Origin: Rhodospirillales bacterium
GTDB taxonomy: Bacteria > Pseudomonadota > Alphaproteobacteria > Rhodospirillales > Rhodospirillaceae
Reading direction: 5' to 3'
NCBI GenBank assembly: GCA_028278135.1
Contig: JANQEW010000020.1
Span: forward strand, 1 to 64,000
DNA: 64,000 nt
The translations under genes and the position numbers were made by a program. The notes beneath the pieces are model-generated. The model saw only the letters and a list, made by a program, of their open reading frames with translations, was not told the DNA's origin and searched no databases. The first letter of the stretch is position 1, and each line of letters begins with the position of its first letter. This document shows positions 1 through 9,508 of this stretch, one piece after another.

Positions 1-17
1 TGCCAGGTCTTTATCAA

Positions 18-91
<74 letters not shown>

Positions 92-109
92 CCGTCCGCC
101 CGTCAGGGC

Positions 110-664
110 TCACACAGGTCTCACAAATGAGATGCGTCCTATGCGAAGGTCGGCCAGGGACCATGCCGTGGAGATTTCGACAACCTCCCGCACATAATTG
201 ACCAGAGATTTTACGTTCTCTGGTTTTGTTTTCACATTCCGATAGACGTTACGTTGCAGGGCGTCTGCTAAAAGCTGATCGTTCTGCTTTGCAGCCAAAG
301 CTGTATCGTAAGCGCTTAAACGCCCGTAAAATGCTCTCAACATGTCTTTCACCTTACTCCCTACTTGTATATCTGAAACCCCCATTGCGCGTAGATTATG
401 ATCCATATCATTGAACATGACATCAACGAGAGCTTGTGCCAAGCCCATTATTTCTCGCTCTAAACATATGCGACGCAGTACGAGAAAGACGTGTAACACA
501 ATCATATCGAAGCGGCCATCCACCGTGTCAGCAATGCCAAATCTTGTATAGAAGGCCGGATGCCGTGCCTGGGACACCACAAGGCTATACAAGGCCTGTG
601 CCGCCTTGTTATGATCAGTATGATCAGCAGGATGAAAGAGTGTAAAGAGTGTACAGGCAATCAT
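110..664 (-). CDS. ubiquinol-cytochrome c chaperone family protein
   Basis: 184 aa, matching by recognition the alphaproteobacterial Ubiquinol_cyt_C_chap family (related to mitochondrial Cbp3), which assists assembly of the cytochrome bc1 complex. The family core is visible from about residue 22: AAQALYSLVVSQARHPAFYT, then the DTVDGRFDMIVLHVFLVLRR segment and a GSKVKDMLRAFYGRL segment. No signal peptide or membrane helix is evident, so it is probably cytoplasmic or peripheral at the inner face. It diverges from bamE, and the two ATGs overlap inside one CATG at 662-665, leaving no promoter space between the coding regions. The DUF177-plsX-fabH genes that often follow it in relatives are absent; the initiator tRNA lies there instead. 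Confidence 0.85.
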   Translation of the reverse strand: MIACTLFTLFHPADHTDHNKAAQALYSLVVSQARHPAFYTRFGIADTVDGRFDMIVLHVFLVLRRICLEREIMGLAQALVDVMFNDMDHNLRAMGVSDIQVGSKVKDMLRAFYGRLSAYDTALAAKQNDQLLADALQRNVYRNVKTKPENVKSLVNYVREVVEISTAWSLADLRIGRISFVRPV

Positions 665-1169
665 GCGTTTGTCAAGCTTTGTTCAGCAGCGTCAAGTGTG
701 GTTGTGTTGGCCGTTGTGTTGGCCGTGCTGGCTCACAGCGCCTAGTGTAGCAGTTTTTATATTTGGTTGTACCCCAACTCTTGTGAGCAGAGGCTATCCT
801 TTAACGGCAGAGACACTAGCCCAGATTCAACACGGGACGCAGACAAGAGATATGATTCGTGCCATGTTGGGCACGCCGTCTTTCGCAGCGACGTTTGGAG
901 ATGAGACATGGTACTACGTTTGGTCGCAAGAGATGCAATTCGCTTTTTATCTTCCCGCAGAATTAGAACGTAAGGTCATTGCCATTCATTTTAACAGCTC
1001 AGATGTTGTCAGAGAGGTGAGTACATATAGTATGACAAACGGGAAGACAATTAAACTAGTGCAACGTGTAACCCCTACTCCCACAGGGGAAAAAACATCC
1101 CTATGGCAACAGCTATTAGGCAATATCGGTCGCTTCAGCAGGCCACGGAAGAAGGAAGAAGGCCTATAG
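663..1169 (+). CDS. bamE: outer membrane assembly lipoprotein BamE (SmpA/OmlA)
   Basis: 168 aa. The core has the SmpA/OmlA pattern: RGYPLTAETLAQIQHGTQTRDMIRAMLGTPS followed by DETWYYVWS, as in the small lipoprotein of the BAM beta-barrel assembly complex. The N-terminus is hydrophobic and rich in Trp and Cys, ending in a plausible lipobox (FIFGC, Cys about residue 36), so it is expected to be lipidated and sent to the outer membrane. The signal region contains an exact 12-bp tandem duplication (702-713, 714-725) that yields the odd CWPLCWPC stretch. The ATG at 663 overlaps the start of the divergent chaperone gene; a downstream GTG or TTG start is possible. The tail is basic. A strong terminator follows. 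Confidence 0.85.
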   Translation: MRLSSFVQQRQVWLCWPLCWPCWLTAPSVAVFIFGCTPTLVSRGYPLTAETLAQIQHGTQTRDMIRAMLGTPSFAATFGDETWYYVWSQEMQFAFYLPAELERKVIAIHFNSSDVVREVSTYSMTNGKTIKLVQRVTPTPTGEKTSLWQQLLGNIGRFSRPRKKEEGL

Positions 1170-1188
1170 AGCTATATAGAGAGTATAT

Positions 1189-1220
1189 AGAGAGGGCGGA
1201 ACACGCCCTCTCTTTGTTTG
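1189..1220 (+). terminator. rho-independent terminator between bamE and hppA
   Basis: A perfect 10-bp stem, AGAGAGGGCG (1189-1198) with CGCCCTCTCT (1204-1213), has a 5-nt loop GAACA and is followed by a T-rich run (TTTGTTTG). It ends bamE transcription and may also serve the convergent hppA message. Confidence 0.85.
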
Positions 1221-1229
1221 TGTGTTTGA

Positions 1230-3314
1230 TTACCCTGAGAGCAGGGCAAGCAGAAGAATAGCCACGATATTTGTGATCTTGATCATTGGATTGACAGCAG
1301 GGCCTGCTGTGTCTTTGTATGGATCTCCAACGGTGTCACCGGTGACGGCTGCCTTATGCGCGTCAGATCCCTTGCCGCCATGGTGACCGTCCTCAATGTA
1401 TTTCTTTGCATTGTCCCAAGCACCACCCCCGGAAGTCATTGAAATAGCAACAAACAAGCCCGTCACAATAGTACCAAGCAGCATTGCCCCAAGGGCAGCA
1501 AATGCTTGTGCTTGACTTGAGACCAGGTTCACTACCCCATAGACCACGATGGGGGCTAAGATTGGTAGGAGTGAGGGAACAATCATCTCACGGATGGCAG
1601 CCTTTGTGAGCATATCCACACACGTCCCATATTCCGGCTTGGCTGTGCCTTCCATAATGCCAGTGATTTCCTTGAACTGGCGACGAACCTCAATGACTAC
1701 CGCCCCTGCAGCGCGGCCGACGGCCATCATTCCCATCGCTCCAAAAAGGTAGGGTAGCAGACCACCAATGAAAAGACCAATGACCACATATGGGTTACTG
1801 AGGGTAAAGTCTACCCGTACGTTCACAAAATACCGCTCCAGGTCTTGGGTATAAGCGGCAAACAGTACCAATGCAGCCAAACCCGCTGAACCAATGGCAT
1901 AGCCCTTTGTCACCGCCTTTGTAGTGTTGCCTACTGCATCCAAAGCGTCAGTGACTTTGCGAACCTCAGACGGGAGATCCGCCATTTCTGCAATACCGCC
2001 AGCATTATCAGTCACGGGCCCATAGGCATCAAGGGCAACCACCATACCAGCCAAAGCCAGCATAGTAGTCGCTGCAATGGCAATACCATACAAACCAGCA
2101 GCCCCGTAAGCGGCCACAATACCAACACAAATGACAATAACCGGCAGAGCAGTAGCCTCCATTGAAACAGCCAAGCCCTGGATGACATTAGTCCCGTGGC
2201 CAGTGACGGAGGCATTAGCAACACTCGTGACGGGCCGGTAACCAGTGCCTGTGTAGTACTCTGTAATCCAGACAATCAGGCCTGTAACCACTAAGCCAAT
2301 TAACGCACAGCCATACAGGGCCCGTGGTGTGATAGAGACTCCTCCTTTCATGATAAATTCCCGCCCAAAATCGCCAAACACTACCAGCATAGCAATTGCG
2401 ACCAGTGCAGCAGAGATAATTGCAGTTGCAATGAAGCCTTTATAGAGGGCCTTCATGATTCTGCGATCTGCCTCTAGCCGAACGAAGAAAGTGCCAATCA
2501 CAGATGCCGCAATGCAAACAGCGCCGATCATTAACGGTAAGGTCATCATGAGATTCTGATCGGCCGGGGTGGTAAAAAAGAGAGAACCTAGCACCATTGT
2601 GGCCACGACGGTAACGGCGTAGGTTTCGAAGAGATCTGCTGCCATACCAGCACAATCTCCGACGTTATCCCCGACGTTGTCTGCAATCACCGCTGGATTA
2701 CGTGGGTCATCTTCCGGAATCCCTGCTTCCACTTTACCCACGAGGTCCGCACCAACGTCTGCACCCTTCGTGAAGATGCCCCCACCGAGGCGGGCAAAAA
2801 TAGAGATGAGAGAGGCCCCAAAGCTCAAAGCAATGAGTGCTTCAAGGGTGTGTGGCGAGTCGATAAGGCGGAGAATGACATAATAACCCGTCACTCCGAG
2901 CAGGCTGAGACCAACAACCAGCATGCCGGTGACTGCACCGGATTTGAATGCCACTGCGAGGGCAGCCGCAATACCACCCGTCTGGGCGGCATTTGCCGTG
3001 CGCAGGTTTGCACGCACTGACACATGCATACCAATGTAGCCTGCTGCACCGGAACAGACAGCGCCTAAAAAATAGCCTATTGCTACAACCAAGCCGAGTC
3101 GAAGACCGAGCAGAATACCAATGACCACACCAACCATGGCGATAGTCCGATATTGACGGTCGAGGTATGCCTGCGCGCCTTCCTGAACGGCAGCCGCAAT
3201 TTGCTGCATTCGCTCACTGCCGGCTGACACTGCCATCACAGACCGACTCGCGTACACGCCGTATAAAAGCGCCAAAACGCCACAGGCAAGAATGAAGGTG
3301 TACTGGGCTGACAT
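1230..3314 (-). CDS. hppA: membrane-bound proton-translocating pyrophosphatase, K+-independent
   Basis: 694 aa when started at the ATG at 3312-3314 ([12 protein letters not shown]); an upstream in-frame extension of 61 residues is not membrane-like and looks untranslated. It hydrolyses PPi and pumps H+ across the inner membrane. Signature motifs are intact: [11 protein letters not shown] at about 186-196, [19 protein letters not shown] at 212-230 and a C-terminal [15 protein letters not shown], with about 15 hydrophobic helices. The GNTTKA motif at about 462-467 carries Lys, which in this family marks K+-independent H+-PPases; K+-dependent ones have Ala there. It is last in the minus-strand nusB-thiL-hppA cluster, about 180 nt after thiL. 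Confidence 0.97.
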   Translation of the reverse strand: MSAQYTFILACGVLALLYGVYASRSVMAVSAGSERMQQIAAAVQEGAQAYLDRQYRTIAMVGVVIGILLGLRLGLVVAIGYFLGAVCSGAAGYIGMHVSVRANLRTANAAQTGGIAAALAVAFKSGAVTGMLVVGLSLLGVTGYYVILRLIDSPHTLEALIALSFGASLISIFARLGGGIFTKGADVGADLVGKVEAGIPEDDPRNPAVIADNVGDNVGDCAGMAADLFETYAVTVVATMVLGSLFFTTPADQNLMMTLPLMIGAVCIAASVIGTFFVRLEADRRIMKALYKGFIATAIISAALVAIAMLVVFGDFGREFIMKGGVSITPRALYGCALIGLVVTGLIVWITEYYTGTGYRPVTSVANASVTGHGTNVIQGLAVSMEATALPVIVICVGIVAAYGAAGLYGIAIAATTMLALAGMVVALDAYGPVTDNAGGIAEMADLPSEVRKVTDALDAVGNTTKAVTKGYAIGSAGLAALVLFAAYTQDLERYFVNVRVDFTLSNPYVVIGLFIGGLLPYLFGAMGMMAVGRAAGAVVIEVRRQFKEITGIMEGTAKPEYGTCVDMLTKAAIREMIVPSLLPILAPIVVYGVVNLVSSQAQAFAALGAMLLGTIVTGLFVAISMTSGGGAWDNAKKYIEDGHHGGKGSDAHKAAVTGDTVGDPYKDTAGPAVNPMIKITNIVAILLLALLSG

Positions 3315-3496
3315 TCCACAAATCCTATTCCAGTGAAATCTAATCTTGTCCAGGTCCAGACAAAAAGAACACCCGCTCTCTGCATCCTGTCGGCCTAAGA
3401 GAGCTACAGGATGCATTTTGTCCCTTCCGTTGTCCATCCGTTCTTCGATGTATGCCTGACCATGCTGCCCCCCCCATATGTCAAGTGCCCCACGCA

Positions 3497-4561
3497 CTAT
3501 GTCACAAGTTGCAGCAGGTGATCAGCGACCAGAACCCAGCCTCTCTCTTGCCCGGCCGGCCGCGGATAGCACGCTTGGAAATGCTGATACCCAAGTCGGG
3601 AAAACGGCACAGTTGTTCCCTCGAAATCGAAGACTATATCATTACCACCTGCAACAATAGTGCCAACGGCCGTGATTGCTGTGGCAGTCGTCTGTGCTAA
3701 CTCTTCTAACGCTTTTTGAGTGCTGGGTGGAGCAGTGAACAAAAGCTCATAGTCATCACCTCCGCTAACAATTGCCTCGAGCCAGCTAGGGGTTTGCCGG
3801 ACCGCTGCCACCGCGGACGGCGACAGTGGGAGACGTTTCATCACTAGCCGTGCTCCGACACCTGACTCCTGGCACAAGTGCGAGAGATCCTGCAACAGCC
3901 CATCAGAAACATCTATACAGGCCGTCGCCATACCAAGGAGCCCAGCCCCGGCAGTCAGTCTTGGCTGCGGCAGATGATAGCGGTTAATCAGATGAGCAGC
4001 CAACTCCGATTCATCGCCACTGAAAGAGAGCTGTCCTGCCAAGACTCGCAGGCCCAATGCTCCATCCCCGATAGTTCCGGTGACGTACAGGATGTCACCA
4101 GGGTGGGCTCCAGATCGGCGCAGGGCCTGCCCCTGTGACACGAGCCCGAAAGCTGTTAAGGAGAAGGTTGCAGGTCCTGGCGTAACAAGGGTATCCCCCC
4201 CAATGAGGGGAATCCCGAATTGCTGCCTCTCATGACTCAGACCGGTGGCAAAGCAGCTGATCCAGTCTTCGCTAGCGGAATCCGGAAAGGCCATCGTCGC
4301 TACCATTACCCATGGTTTTGCTCCCATAGCTGCAAGATCAGAGAGATTAACCCGCACCAGCTTACAGGCGATCAGATCCGGAGGATCGTCAGGCCTAAAA
4401 TGAACCCCAGCGACTATTGCATCGGCCGTTACCACTACAGAGTAGCCAGCAGGTGGATCGAGCAGTGCTGCATCATCCTTAAGACCTAGCGCTCCCGGAA
4501 ACCCCATTGCCAGAGGCCCAAACAGAGACTCAATGAGTTCGAATTCACTGTGGCGTCTCAT
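3497..4561 (-). CDS. thiL: thiamine-monophosphate kinase
   Basis: 354 aa with start [17 protein letters not shown], the typical ThiL beginning; a 19-residue upstream extension is in frame but lies inside nusB. It phosphorylates thiamine monophosphate to thiamine pyrophosphate. Family motifs seen are [45 protein letters not shown], the [12 protein letters not shown] motif and [10 protein letters not shown] near the C-terminus, placing metal and ATP ligands as in the AIR-synthase superfamily. Its first codons overlap the last 17 nt of nusB, so the two are probably translationally coupled. The nusB-thiL pair is common in proteobacteria. Confidence 0.95.
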   Translation of the reverse strand: MRRHSEFELIESLFGPLAMGFPGALGLKDDAALLDPPAGYSVVVTADAIVAGVHFRPDDPPDLIACKLVRVNLSDLAAMGAKPWVMVATMAFPDSASEDWISCFATGLSHERQQFGIPLIGGDTLVTPGPATFSLTAFGLVSQGQALRRSGAHPGDILYVTGTIGDGALGLRVLAGQLSFSGDESELAAHLINRYHLPQPRLTAGAGLLGMATACIDVSDGLLQDLSHLCQESGVGARLVMKRLPLSPSAVAAVRQTPSWLEAIVSGGDDYELLFTAPPSTQKALEELAQTTATAITAVGTIVAGGNDIVFDFEGTTVPFSRLGYQHFQACYPRPAGQERGWVLVADHLLQLVT

Positions 4562-5066
4562 GATGAAGTTCTGACATATGGAACTCACGCGCGCGTATAT
4601 GCCGACCGAGACGATCAAGAACAGCGTTGACTAGACCTGGTTCAGACCCAGAATAGAAAGCGTGTGCTACATCTACATATTCGCTGATGATCACACGAAC
4701 AGGAATGTCAAGACGTTTTAGCAACTCGCCAATCCCTGCTCGCAGGATACAGCGAACAACTGTTTCCAGACGCCCCGGATTCCAGTCTCTACTGAGAGAC
4801 CTGTCAATCATCAAGTCAATATCGCGTTCATAAGTCACCGCTGTGCCAATCAGAACAGAGAAGAGAGAAGCGTCAGGGGCAACAAGCGGCACCGGGATTT
4901 CTCGCTCGCTCACGGCATCTTCAGCCAGAGCGAGGTTAGCGATACGCTGCTCGAGGATATCTCTGATGATGCAGTCAGGTGAGGCACCGGTCATATCAAT
5001 CTGATACAATGCCTGCACAGCGGCAAGACGCGCCGCACTGCGACGACGCATCATTCCCACGTTCAT
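4545..5066 (-). CDS. nusB: transcription antitermination factor NusB
   Basis: 173 aa if started at MNVGMMRRRSAARLAAVQALYQIDMTG (ATG at 5064-5066); the longer in-frame version adds 43 residues without NusB similarity. The N-terminal RSAARLAAVQALYQ motif and the C-terminal LRAGIGELL...PVRVIISEYVDVAHAF...GLVNAVLDRL are classic for the all-helical NusB fold. With NusE (S10) it binds boxA RNA in rRNA antitermination. The segment DWNPGRLETVVRCILRAGI corresponds to the W..RL....R.ILR motif. It is first in the nusB-thiL-hppA cluster; ribH, its frequent upstream partner, is absent here. Confidence 0.93.
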   Translation of the reverse strand: MNVGMMRRRSAARLAAVQALYQIDMTGASPDCIIRDILEQRIANLALAEDAVSEREIPVPLVAPDASLFSVLIGTAVTYERDIDLMIDRSLSRDWNPGRLETVVRCILRAGIGELLKRLDIPVRVIISEYVDVAHAFYSGSEPGLVNAVLDRLGRHIRAREFHMSELHHETPQ

Positions 5067-5323
5067 GGCCTTAGACGTGAGTGGTGGCATTGCGGCGACT
5101 CCATAATATGGTAGCCAATCTACGGCAGGCGAGCCTATTGGAAGAAAACTCGGAACACGAGTCAAGACGACCAGCAAGATCCGCTCTCTCTTCATGGGTG
5201 CTCATGCTGCTTCCTTTGCTCATGAAGGCCTCCCTGCAATGGCCAAGGAATCCTGGGATGGATTCCTGAACCGCCTGACTCTCTGGTAGTAGTCTGGCAG
5301 AAGTTCAGACTGTAGACCAGCAG

Positions 5324-7510
5324 TCAATCCAGCCCCAACCTTCTTGAGAAGGCAGTGATCATATGTTCTGTCCTGTTCTCGAGTGACACCCTACCAGCCC
5401 CAACCTTCTTGAGAGGGCTGCGATCATAGTCAACAGTCCTTTCCTGTTCTAGAGTGACACACTCTTCCATCTTTTCCAAAGCCCCAGGCAGCTCACTCGC
5501 TGTCGGAATTGCCAGTGCCTGCTCTCCTGTTGCAAGGATATTGGCATCGCCCCGCCGACGGCGACCGCCTATATTCTCCTCATCACGACTGTCTGCGTTG
5601 CGATTCCCCTTTACCAGAAGGGCACCGCTTTCCTCCTCGCTGCTCTCGCTTTCGTCCCATTCGAGAGGTTCGAGAGGAGACTCTTCAGAGATACCGTTAA
5701 GCCACTGGCTGGCATGATGCCGCTGCTCACACCGCTGCCACTCTGGCTGTCCAGAACGGCTCCTTTTTTCTTCCTCCTCAAACTTTTCTTCCTCCTCAAA
5801 AAAAGGGTGATCAGACGTCTCATCTTTTTCCAAAAGACTCTCATGGGCCATCTCAGAATCTAGATCCACTTCATCAACTTCTTCGCATTCTCCCTTCAGA
5901 CGCTCCATGCGATACGCAGGTGGAACAAGACTTCCATCGCTGAATACCAGCACATGAAAGCCATAGCGGTTTTCGAGATTAGTTAAAGCGAAGCGTTTGT
6001 GATTCAGAAGGTAAAGTGCAACTGTACTGGGACATGTCACACTTATTTCTAGTGAACGCTGACGAAGACCTTCTTCTTCAATCCCACGCAACACATGCAT
6101 GGCTGACGATTCTAGAGAGCGTAGCCAACCCGTTCCATTACAATGCGGACAAGATTGAAAATCAGTCTCCATCAGACTGGGGCGCAGTCGCTGGCGTGAC
6201 AACTCCATCAGGCCGAACGGGCTGATACGACCGATTTGAATACGGGCACGATCACTCTTCGTCGCCTCTTTGAACCGCTTCTCAACAGTGATGTTATTCT
6301 GCATTTCTTCCATATCGATGAAATCGATGACAATGAGCCCTGCTAGATCGCGTAATCTGAGCTGACGGGCGATTTCTTCTGCCGCTTCAAGGTTTGTTTG
6401 AAGAGCCGTTTCCTCAATATGGCGCTCGCGGGTCGCCTTCCCGGAGTTGACATCAATAGCAACAAGGGCTTCTGTTTGGCTAAAGACGACATGACCACCT
6501 GAACGCAACTGCACGGCTGCACTGTGCATAGCATCAAGCTGCGCTGCTACCTCGTAGTAACAAAAGAGGGGTGTTTCTTTTTCCTGGTATCGCTGCACCT
6601 TCTTAGCATGCGAGGGCGTGAGCATTTTCATGAAGTCCTTGGCCCGGCGATAGCCCTCATCACCGGCAACGATGATCTCATCGACATCACGGGCGTAGAG
6701 GTCGCGGATAGCCCGTTTGATAAGATTGGCTTCCTCGTACACTAAAGATGGCGATCGGGACCGCTGGGTGACTTCACGAATTTGATTCCACATGCGCGCC
6801 AGATATTCATAGTCCCGCCTGATGTCACTCTTGCCCCGCTCAGCCCCAGCGGTACGTAGGATGACGGCCATGCTATTTGGAATGTTCAACTCAGTTAACA
6901 GAGCCTTCAGCCGTTGGCGGTCAGGAAGACTTGTGATCTTACGTGAGACACCGCTACCTGTAGGTTTATTTGGCATTAAAACACAATAGCGTCCTGCCAA
7001 GGATAAGTAAGTCGTTAGGGCAGCCCCTTTATTGCCACGCTCTTCTTTGACAATCTGTACGAGCAAAATCTGACGACACCGAATCACCTCCTGAATCTTG
7101 TAGACACGTAGCGACCTGCACGACTGAGACTCGTCAGAATCATCGGCATTCAGACTGGGGAGACTGGGGCACGCAACATCTGACAATGGCAGAACCGCCT
7201 CGTCCTCCTCGAGCAGGAGTGCAGGCCAGCTTCTTTCTAAGTGTAATGCTTTTCGATCAGGTTCTATTAACTGATAATAATCAGGGTGTATTTCACTAAA
7301 GGCGAGAAAACCGTGTTTGCTGCTACCATAGTCCACGAAAGCGGCCTGCAGGGAGGGTTCGACGCGTATCACCTTTGCAAGATAAACGTTTCCTTTGCAT
7401 TGCCTTTTTGGCGATGTTTCAACGTCAAATGCTTCCAGGTGCGTCCCGTCGACCACAGCAACCCGAATTTCCTCTGGGTGTGTCGCCTCGATCAACATAC
7501 GTTTGGCCAT
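5324..7510 (-). CDS. rne: ribonuclease E/G family endoribonuclease
   Basis: 728 aa from MAKRMLIEATHPEEIRVAVVDG; a 52-residue upstream extension is unlikely. It is the endonuclease of mRNA decay and rRNA/tRNA processing. The S1 RNA-binding domain begins near residue 37 and is interrupted by an acidic insertion (about 80-140), as in alphaproteobacterial RNase E. Catalytic aspartates fit D353 (VAIDVNSGKATRERHIEETALQTNLEAAEEI) and D396 (GLIVIDFIDME). The Zn-link is CPHC at 454-457 (CPHCNGTGW). The C-terminal third is short, acidic and low in complexity (EEEEKF/EEEEKR repeats), where a degradosome scaffold would be. The last ~45 residues come from a 65-bp tandem duplication read in two frames. About 530 bp of non-coding DNA precedes the gene. 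Confidence 0.93.
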   Translation of the reverse strand: MAKRMLIEATHPEEIRVAVVDGTHLEAFDVETSPKRQCKGNVYLAKVIRVEPSLQAAFVDYGSSKHGFLAFSEIHPDYYQLIEPDRKALHLERSWPALLLEEDEAVLPLSDVACPSLPSLNADDSDESQSCRSLRVYKIQEVIRCRQILLVQIVKEERGNKGAALTTYLSLAGRYCVLMPNKPTGSGVSRKITSLPDRQRLKALLTELNIPNSMAVILRTAGAERGKSDIRRDYEYLARMWNQIREVTQRSRSPSLVYEEANLIKRAIRDLYARDVDEIIVAGDEGYRRAKDFMKMLTPSHAKKVQRYQEKETPLFCYYEVAAQLDAMHSAAVQLRSGGHVVFSQTEALVAIDVNSGKATRERHIEETALQTNLEAAEEIARQLRLRDLAGLIVIDFIDMEEMQNNITVEKRFKEATKSDRARIQIGRISPFGLMELSRQRLRPSLMETDFQSCPHCNGTGWLRSLESSAMHVLRGIEEEGLRQRSLEISVTCPSTVALYLLNHKRFALTNLENRYGFHVLVFSDGSLVPPAYRMERLKGECEEVDEVDLDSEMAHESLLEKDETSDHPFFEEEEKFEEEEKRSRSGQPEWQRCEQRHHASQWLNGISEESPLEPLEWDESESSEEESGALLVKGNRNADSRDEENIGGRRRRGDANILATGEQALAIPTASELPGALEKMEECVTLEQERTVDYDRSPLKKVGAGRVSLENRTEHMITAFSRRLGLD
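5329..5460. repeat. 65-bp imperfect tandem duplication in the 3' end of rne
   Basis: Two copies with period 65 begin at 5329 and 5394 (both starting CCAGCCCCAACCTTCTTGAG) and end in GAGTGACAC. Because 65 is not a multiple of three, the copies are read in different frames: DYDRSPLKKVGAG in one, HMITAFSRRLGLD in the other, the latter giving the actual C-terminus of RNase E. Confidence 0.85.
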
Positions 7511-8041
7511 GAAAATGGACTCTCCACAATACTGGACCTCATCAGAAATGGCTTGCTGTACAGCCCGGCGCGGTCTGCAGAAAGGAGCTGTGATCATGAT
7601 CAGACCGCTGCCCGGCTGTGCGATAGTGGTGAGATATGGTGAGCCAGCTTCGGCTGACTCGCTCACGTACGATGCTGCCCACGCTTCTTGCTAAAGTTTC
7701 CGACGTGTCTTTTTCGACTGTCAGCACTCGGAGTTTGCTACACTCCGTCCCTGGCCGCCAAGCAACGGCTCGCATGGCGAAGCAAGCGGCACAACAGACG
7801 AAACTCGACAACAGGCATGGGTTTCGACAAAATAGCGGTCCTGAACCTGTTCGACAACGCTCTTTATACCACTGGAGTCATAGACCAGGAGAGAAACGGC
7901 CGTGTTCTGACTTGTACGCAGCGCCCGCTCCTCTCATCTAGCGACAGAATTACGCAGGTTCGTCGCTATTCTGAATAAAAATGTTGGTTTTCCAGAGGTA
8001 GCAGCCTACACTTGCTCCCCCACCAGCGGAGGATTGACAGT
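7511..8041. other. non-coding region between rne and otsA
   Basis: About 530 bp between divergent genes. Short ORFs on both strands have no recognisable family. It must hold the rne promoter and 5' leader (RNase E leaders are often long and autoregulatory) and the otsA promoter. GGAGG at 8029-8033 is a good ribosome-binding site for otsA. Confidence 0.5.
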
Positions 8042-9430
8042 ATGGGACGATTGATTGTCATTTCCAATCGAGTCGCTGTCCCCAACGTCGACCAGGCACA
8101 GGCCGGAGGATTAGCAGTCGCCCTGAACGATGCCCTGTCTACCTACGGAGGGCTGTGGTTGGGGTGGAGTGGCCAGACGGTTGAGGGTGCGACAACACTG
8201 CCACATATCGTGACGAAGGGGAACGTTGCGTACGCTCTGCTCGATCTGACTCCGGAAGACTATGCGGAATACTACAACGGCTTTGCCAACAGAACACTAT
8301 GGCCATTGTTTCACTACAGGCTAGACATGGCAGAGTTTGATCGCGTCAATTACCAAACTTATCTTAAGGTCAATACATTCTTTGCAACGGCATTGCTATC
8401 CTTGCTTCAGCCAGATGACATCATCTGGGTACATGATTATCACCTGATTCCCCTTGGGCAAGAACTGCGACGCCTAGGTGTGACGCAACGTATAGGCCTT
8501 TTCATGCACACGCCTTTCCCAGCCCTTGAGATCATGTTAACCCTGCCGAGCCATGCTCGACTGGTACAGTCCATGTCCGCTTACGATGTAGTGGGATTCC
8601 AAACAATCAACGATCTCCGTTCCTTTCTGGACTATGTGACTCAGGAAGCAAACGGTAAAGTTGAAACAGACGGGACCGTCTTTATGGGAAAGCGGACAGT
8701 GAGAGCCGCTGTCTTCGCCATAGGTCTCGATGCGGAGTCTATGGCAACAGAGGCTGTCCACAGCTTCCATACCCCTTCAGTACAGAGGTTACAAAGGACT
8801 CTTCACGGGCGTGCGCTCTTGATTGGTGTAGACAGGCTGGACTATTCAAAAGGCATTCCTGAGCGTCTGCGAGCTTATGCTCGCTTTCTGGAACGTCACC
8901 CATCATTTCGGAAGAAAGTCACTTTCTTGCAAATCTCGCCAGTTTCTCGTGGTGACGTTCCAGAATATAGACGGCTCCGTCGGACTCTCGAACAGGAAGC
9001 AGGTCGTATCAATGGTCAGTACGGTGAGCCTGACTGGGTGCCAGTACGCTATGTGAGCAAGGGATACAAAAGGGCTACTCTTGCTGGTTACTACAGGACA
9101 GCCAGTGTGGCAGTCATCACTCCCTTACGGGATGGCATGAATCTAGTCGCCAAGGAGTTTGTCGTCGCGCAGAATGCGGACTCCCCAGGTGTTTTAGTCC
9201 TGTCAAGATTTGCCGGTGCTGCTCATGAGCTGGACGCGGCCCTACTCGTTAATCCATACGATGTAGATGATGTCGCCGATGCTATGGCGCGTGCATTATC
9301 TATGCCATTGGAGGAGAGAATCGCGCGTTGGAACCAAATGCATAAAATAATTACTACAAATACGCTATCACATTGGTGTGAGAATTTCTTGACTGTCCTG
9401 CGTGGGGACGAAAGCGTTGTCTCAGCATAA
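8042..9430 (+). CDS. otsA: alpha,alpha-trehalose-phosphate synthase (UDP-forming)
   Basis: 462 aa from the ATG at 8042 (MGRLIVISNRVAVPN), preceded by GGAGG. GT20 family enzyme making trehalose-6-phosphate from UDP-glucose and glucose-6-phosphate. Visible motifs are the N-terminal GGLAVAL loop, WLGWSG, the VHDYHLIPLGQELRR motif, GLFMHTPFPALEIM, the VDRLDYSKGIPERLRAY phosphate-binding motif and TPLRDGMNLVAKEFV for the sugar nucleotide. The length is normal for OtsA. No otsB phosphatase is adjacent, so dephosphorylation must be encoded elsewhere. Trehalose could serve as osmolyte or carbon store; which applies cannot be read from the sequence. Confidence 0.96.
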   Translation: MGRLIVISNRVAVPNVDQAQAGGLAVALNDALSTYGGLWLGWSGQTVEGATTLPHIVTKGNVAYALLDLTPEDYAEYYNGFANRTLWPLFHYRLDMAEFDRVNYQTYLKVNTFFATALLSLLQPDDIIWVHDYHLIPLGQELRRLGVTQRIGLFMHTPFPALEIMLTLPSHARLVQSMSAYDVVGFQTINDLRSFLDYVTQEANGKVETDGTVFMGKRTVRAAVFAIGLDAESMATEAVHSFHTPSVQRLQRTLHGRALLIGVDRLDYSKGIPERLRAYARFLERHPSFRKKVTFLQISPVSRGDVPEYRRLRRTLEQEAGRINGQYGEPDWVPVRYVSKGYKRATLAGYYRTASVAVITPLRDGMNLVAKEFVVAQNADSPGVLVLSRFAGAAHELDAALLVNPYDVDDVADAMARALSMPLEERIARWNQMHKIITTNTLSHWCENFLTVLRGDESVVSA

Positions 9431-9438
9431 ATATTACT

Positions 9439-9464
9439 CATAGAGTTATTTCATAGAGTTATTT
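9439..9464. repeat. 13-bp exact tandem duplication downstream of otsA
   Basis: CATAGAGTTATTT occurs twice directly adjacent (9439-9451 and 9452-9464), a few bases after the otsA stop codon. Confidence 0.9.
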
Positions 9465-9508
9465 CCATGTGATAACCAACTATTGGTTTTTTCCGTACGG
9501 TGTGATGG

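Noticed and set aside
3315..3496. N-terminal extension of HppA
   Set aside because: The 61 extra residues are polar, contain no helix, and the family starts at the internal Met followed by the first helix.
5611..5844. Acidic repeats in rne as a separate gene on the minus strand in another frame
   Set aside because: They are out-of-frame shadows of the low-complexity C-terminal part of RNase E.
7636..7978. Overlapping plus-strand ORFs of 96-101 aa between rne and otsA
   Set aside because: No recognisable motif, unusual composition, and they lie in the leader region between divergent genes.
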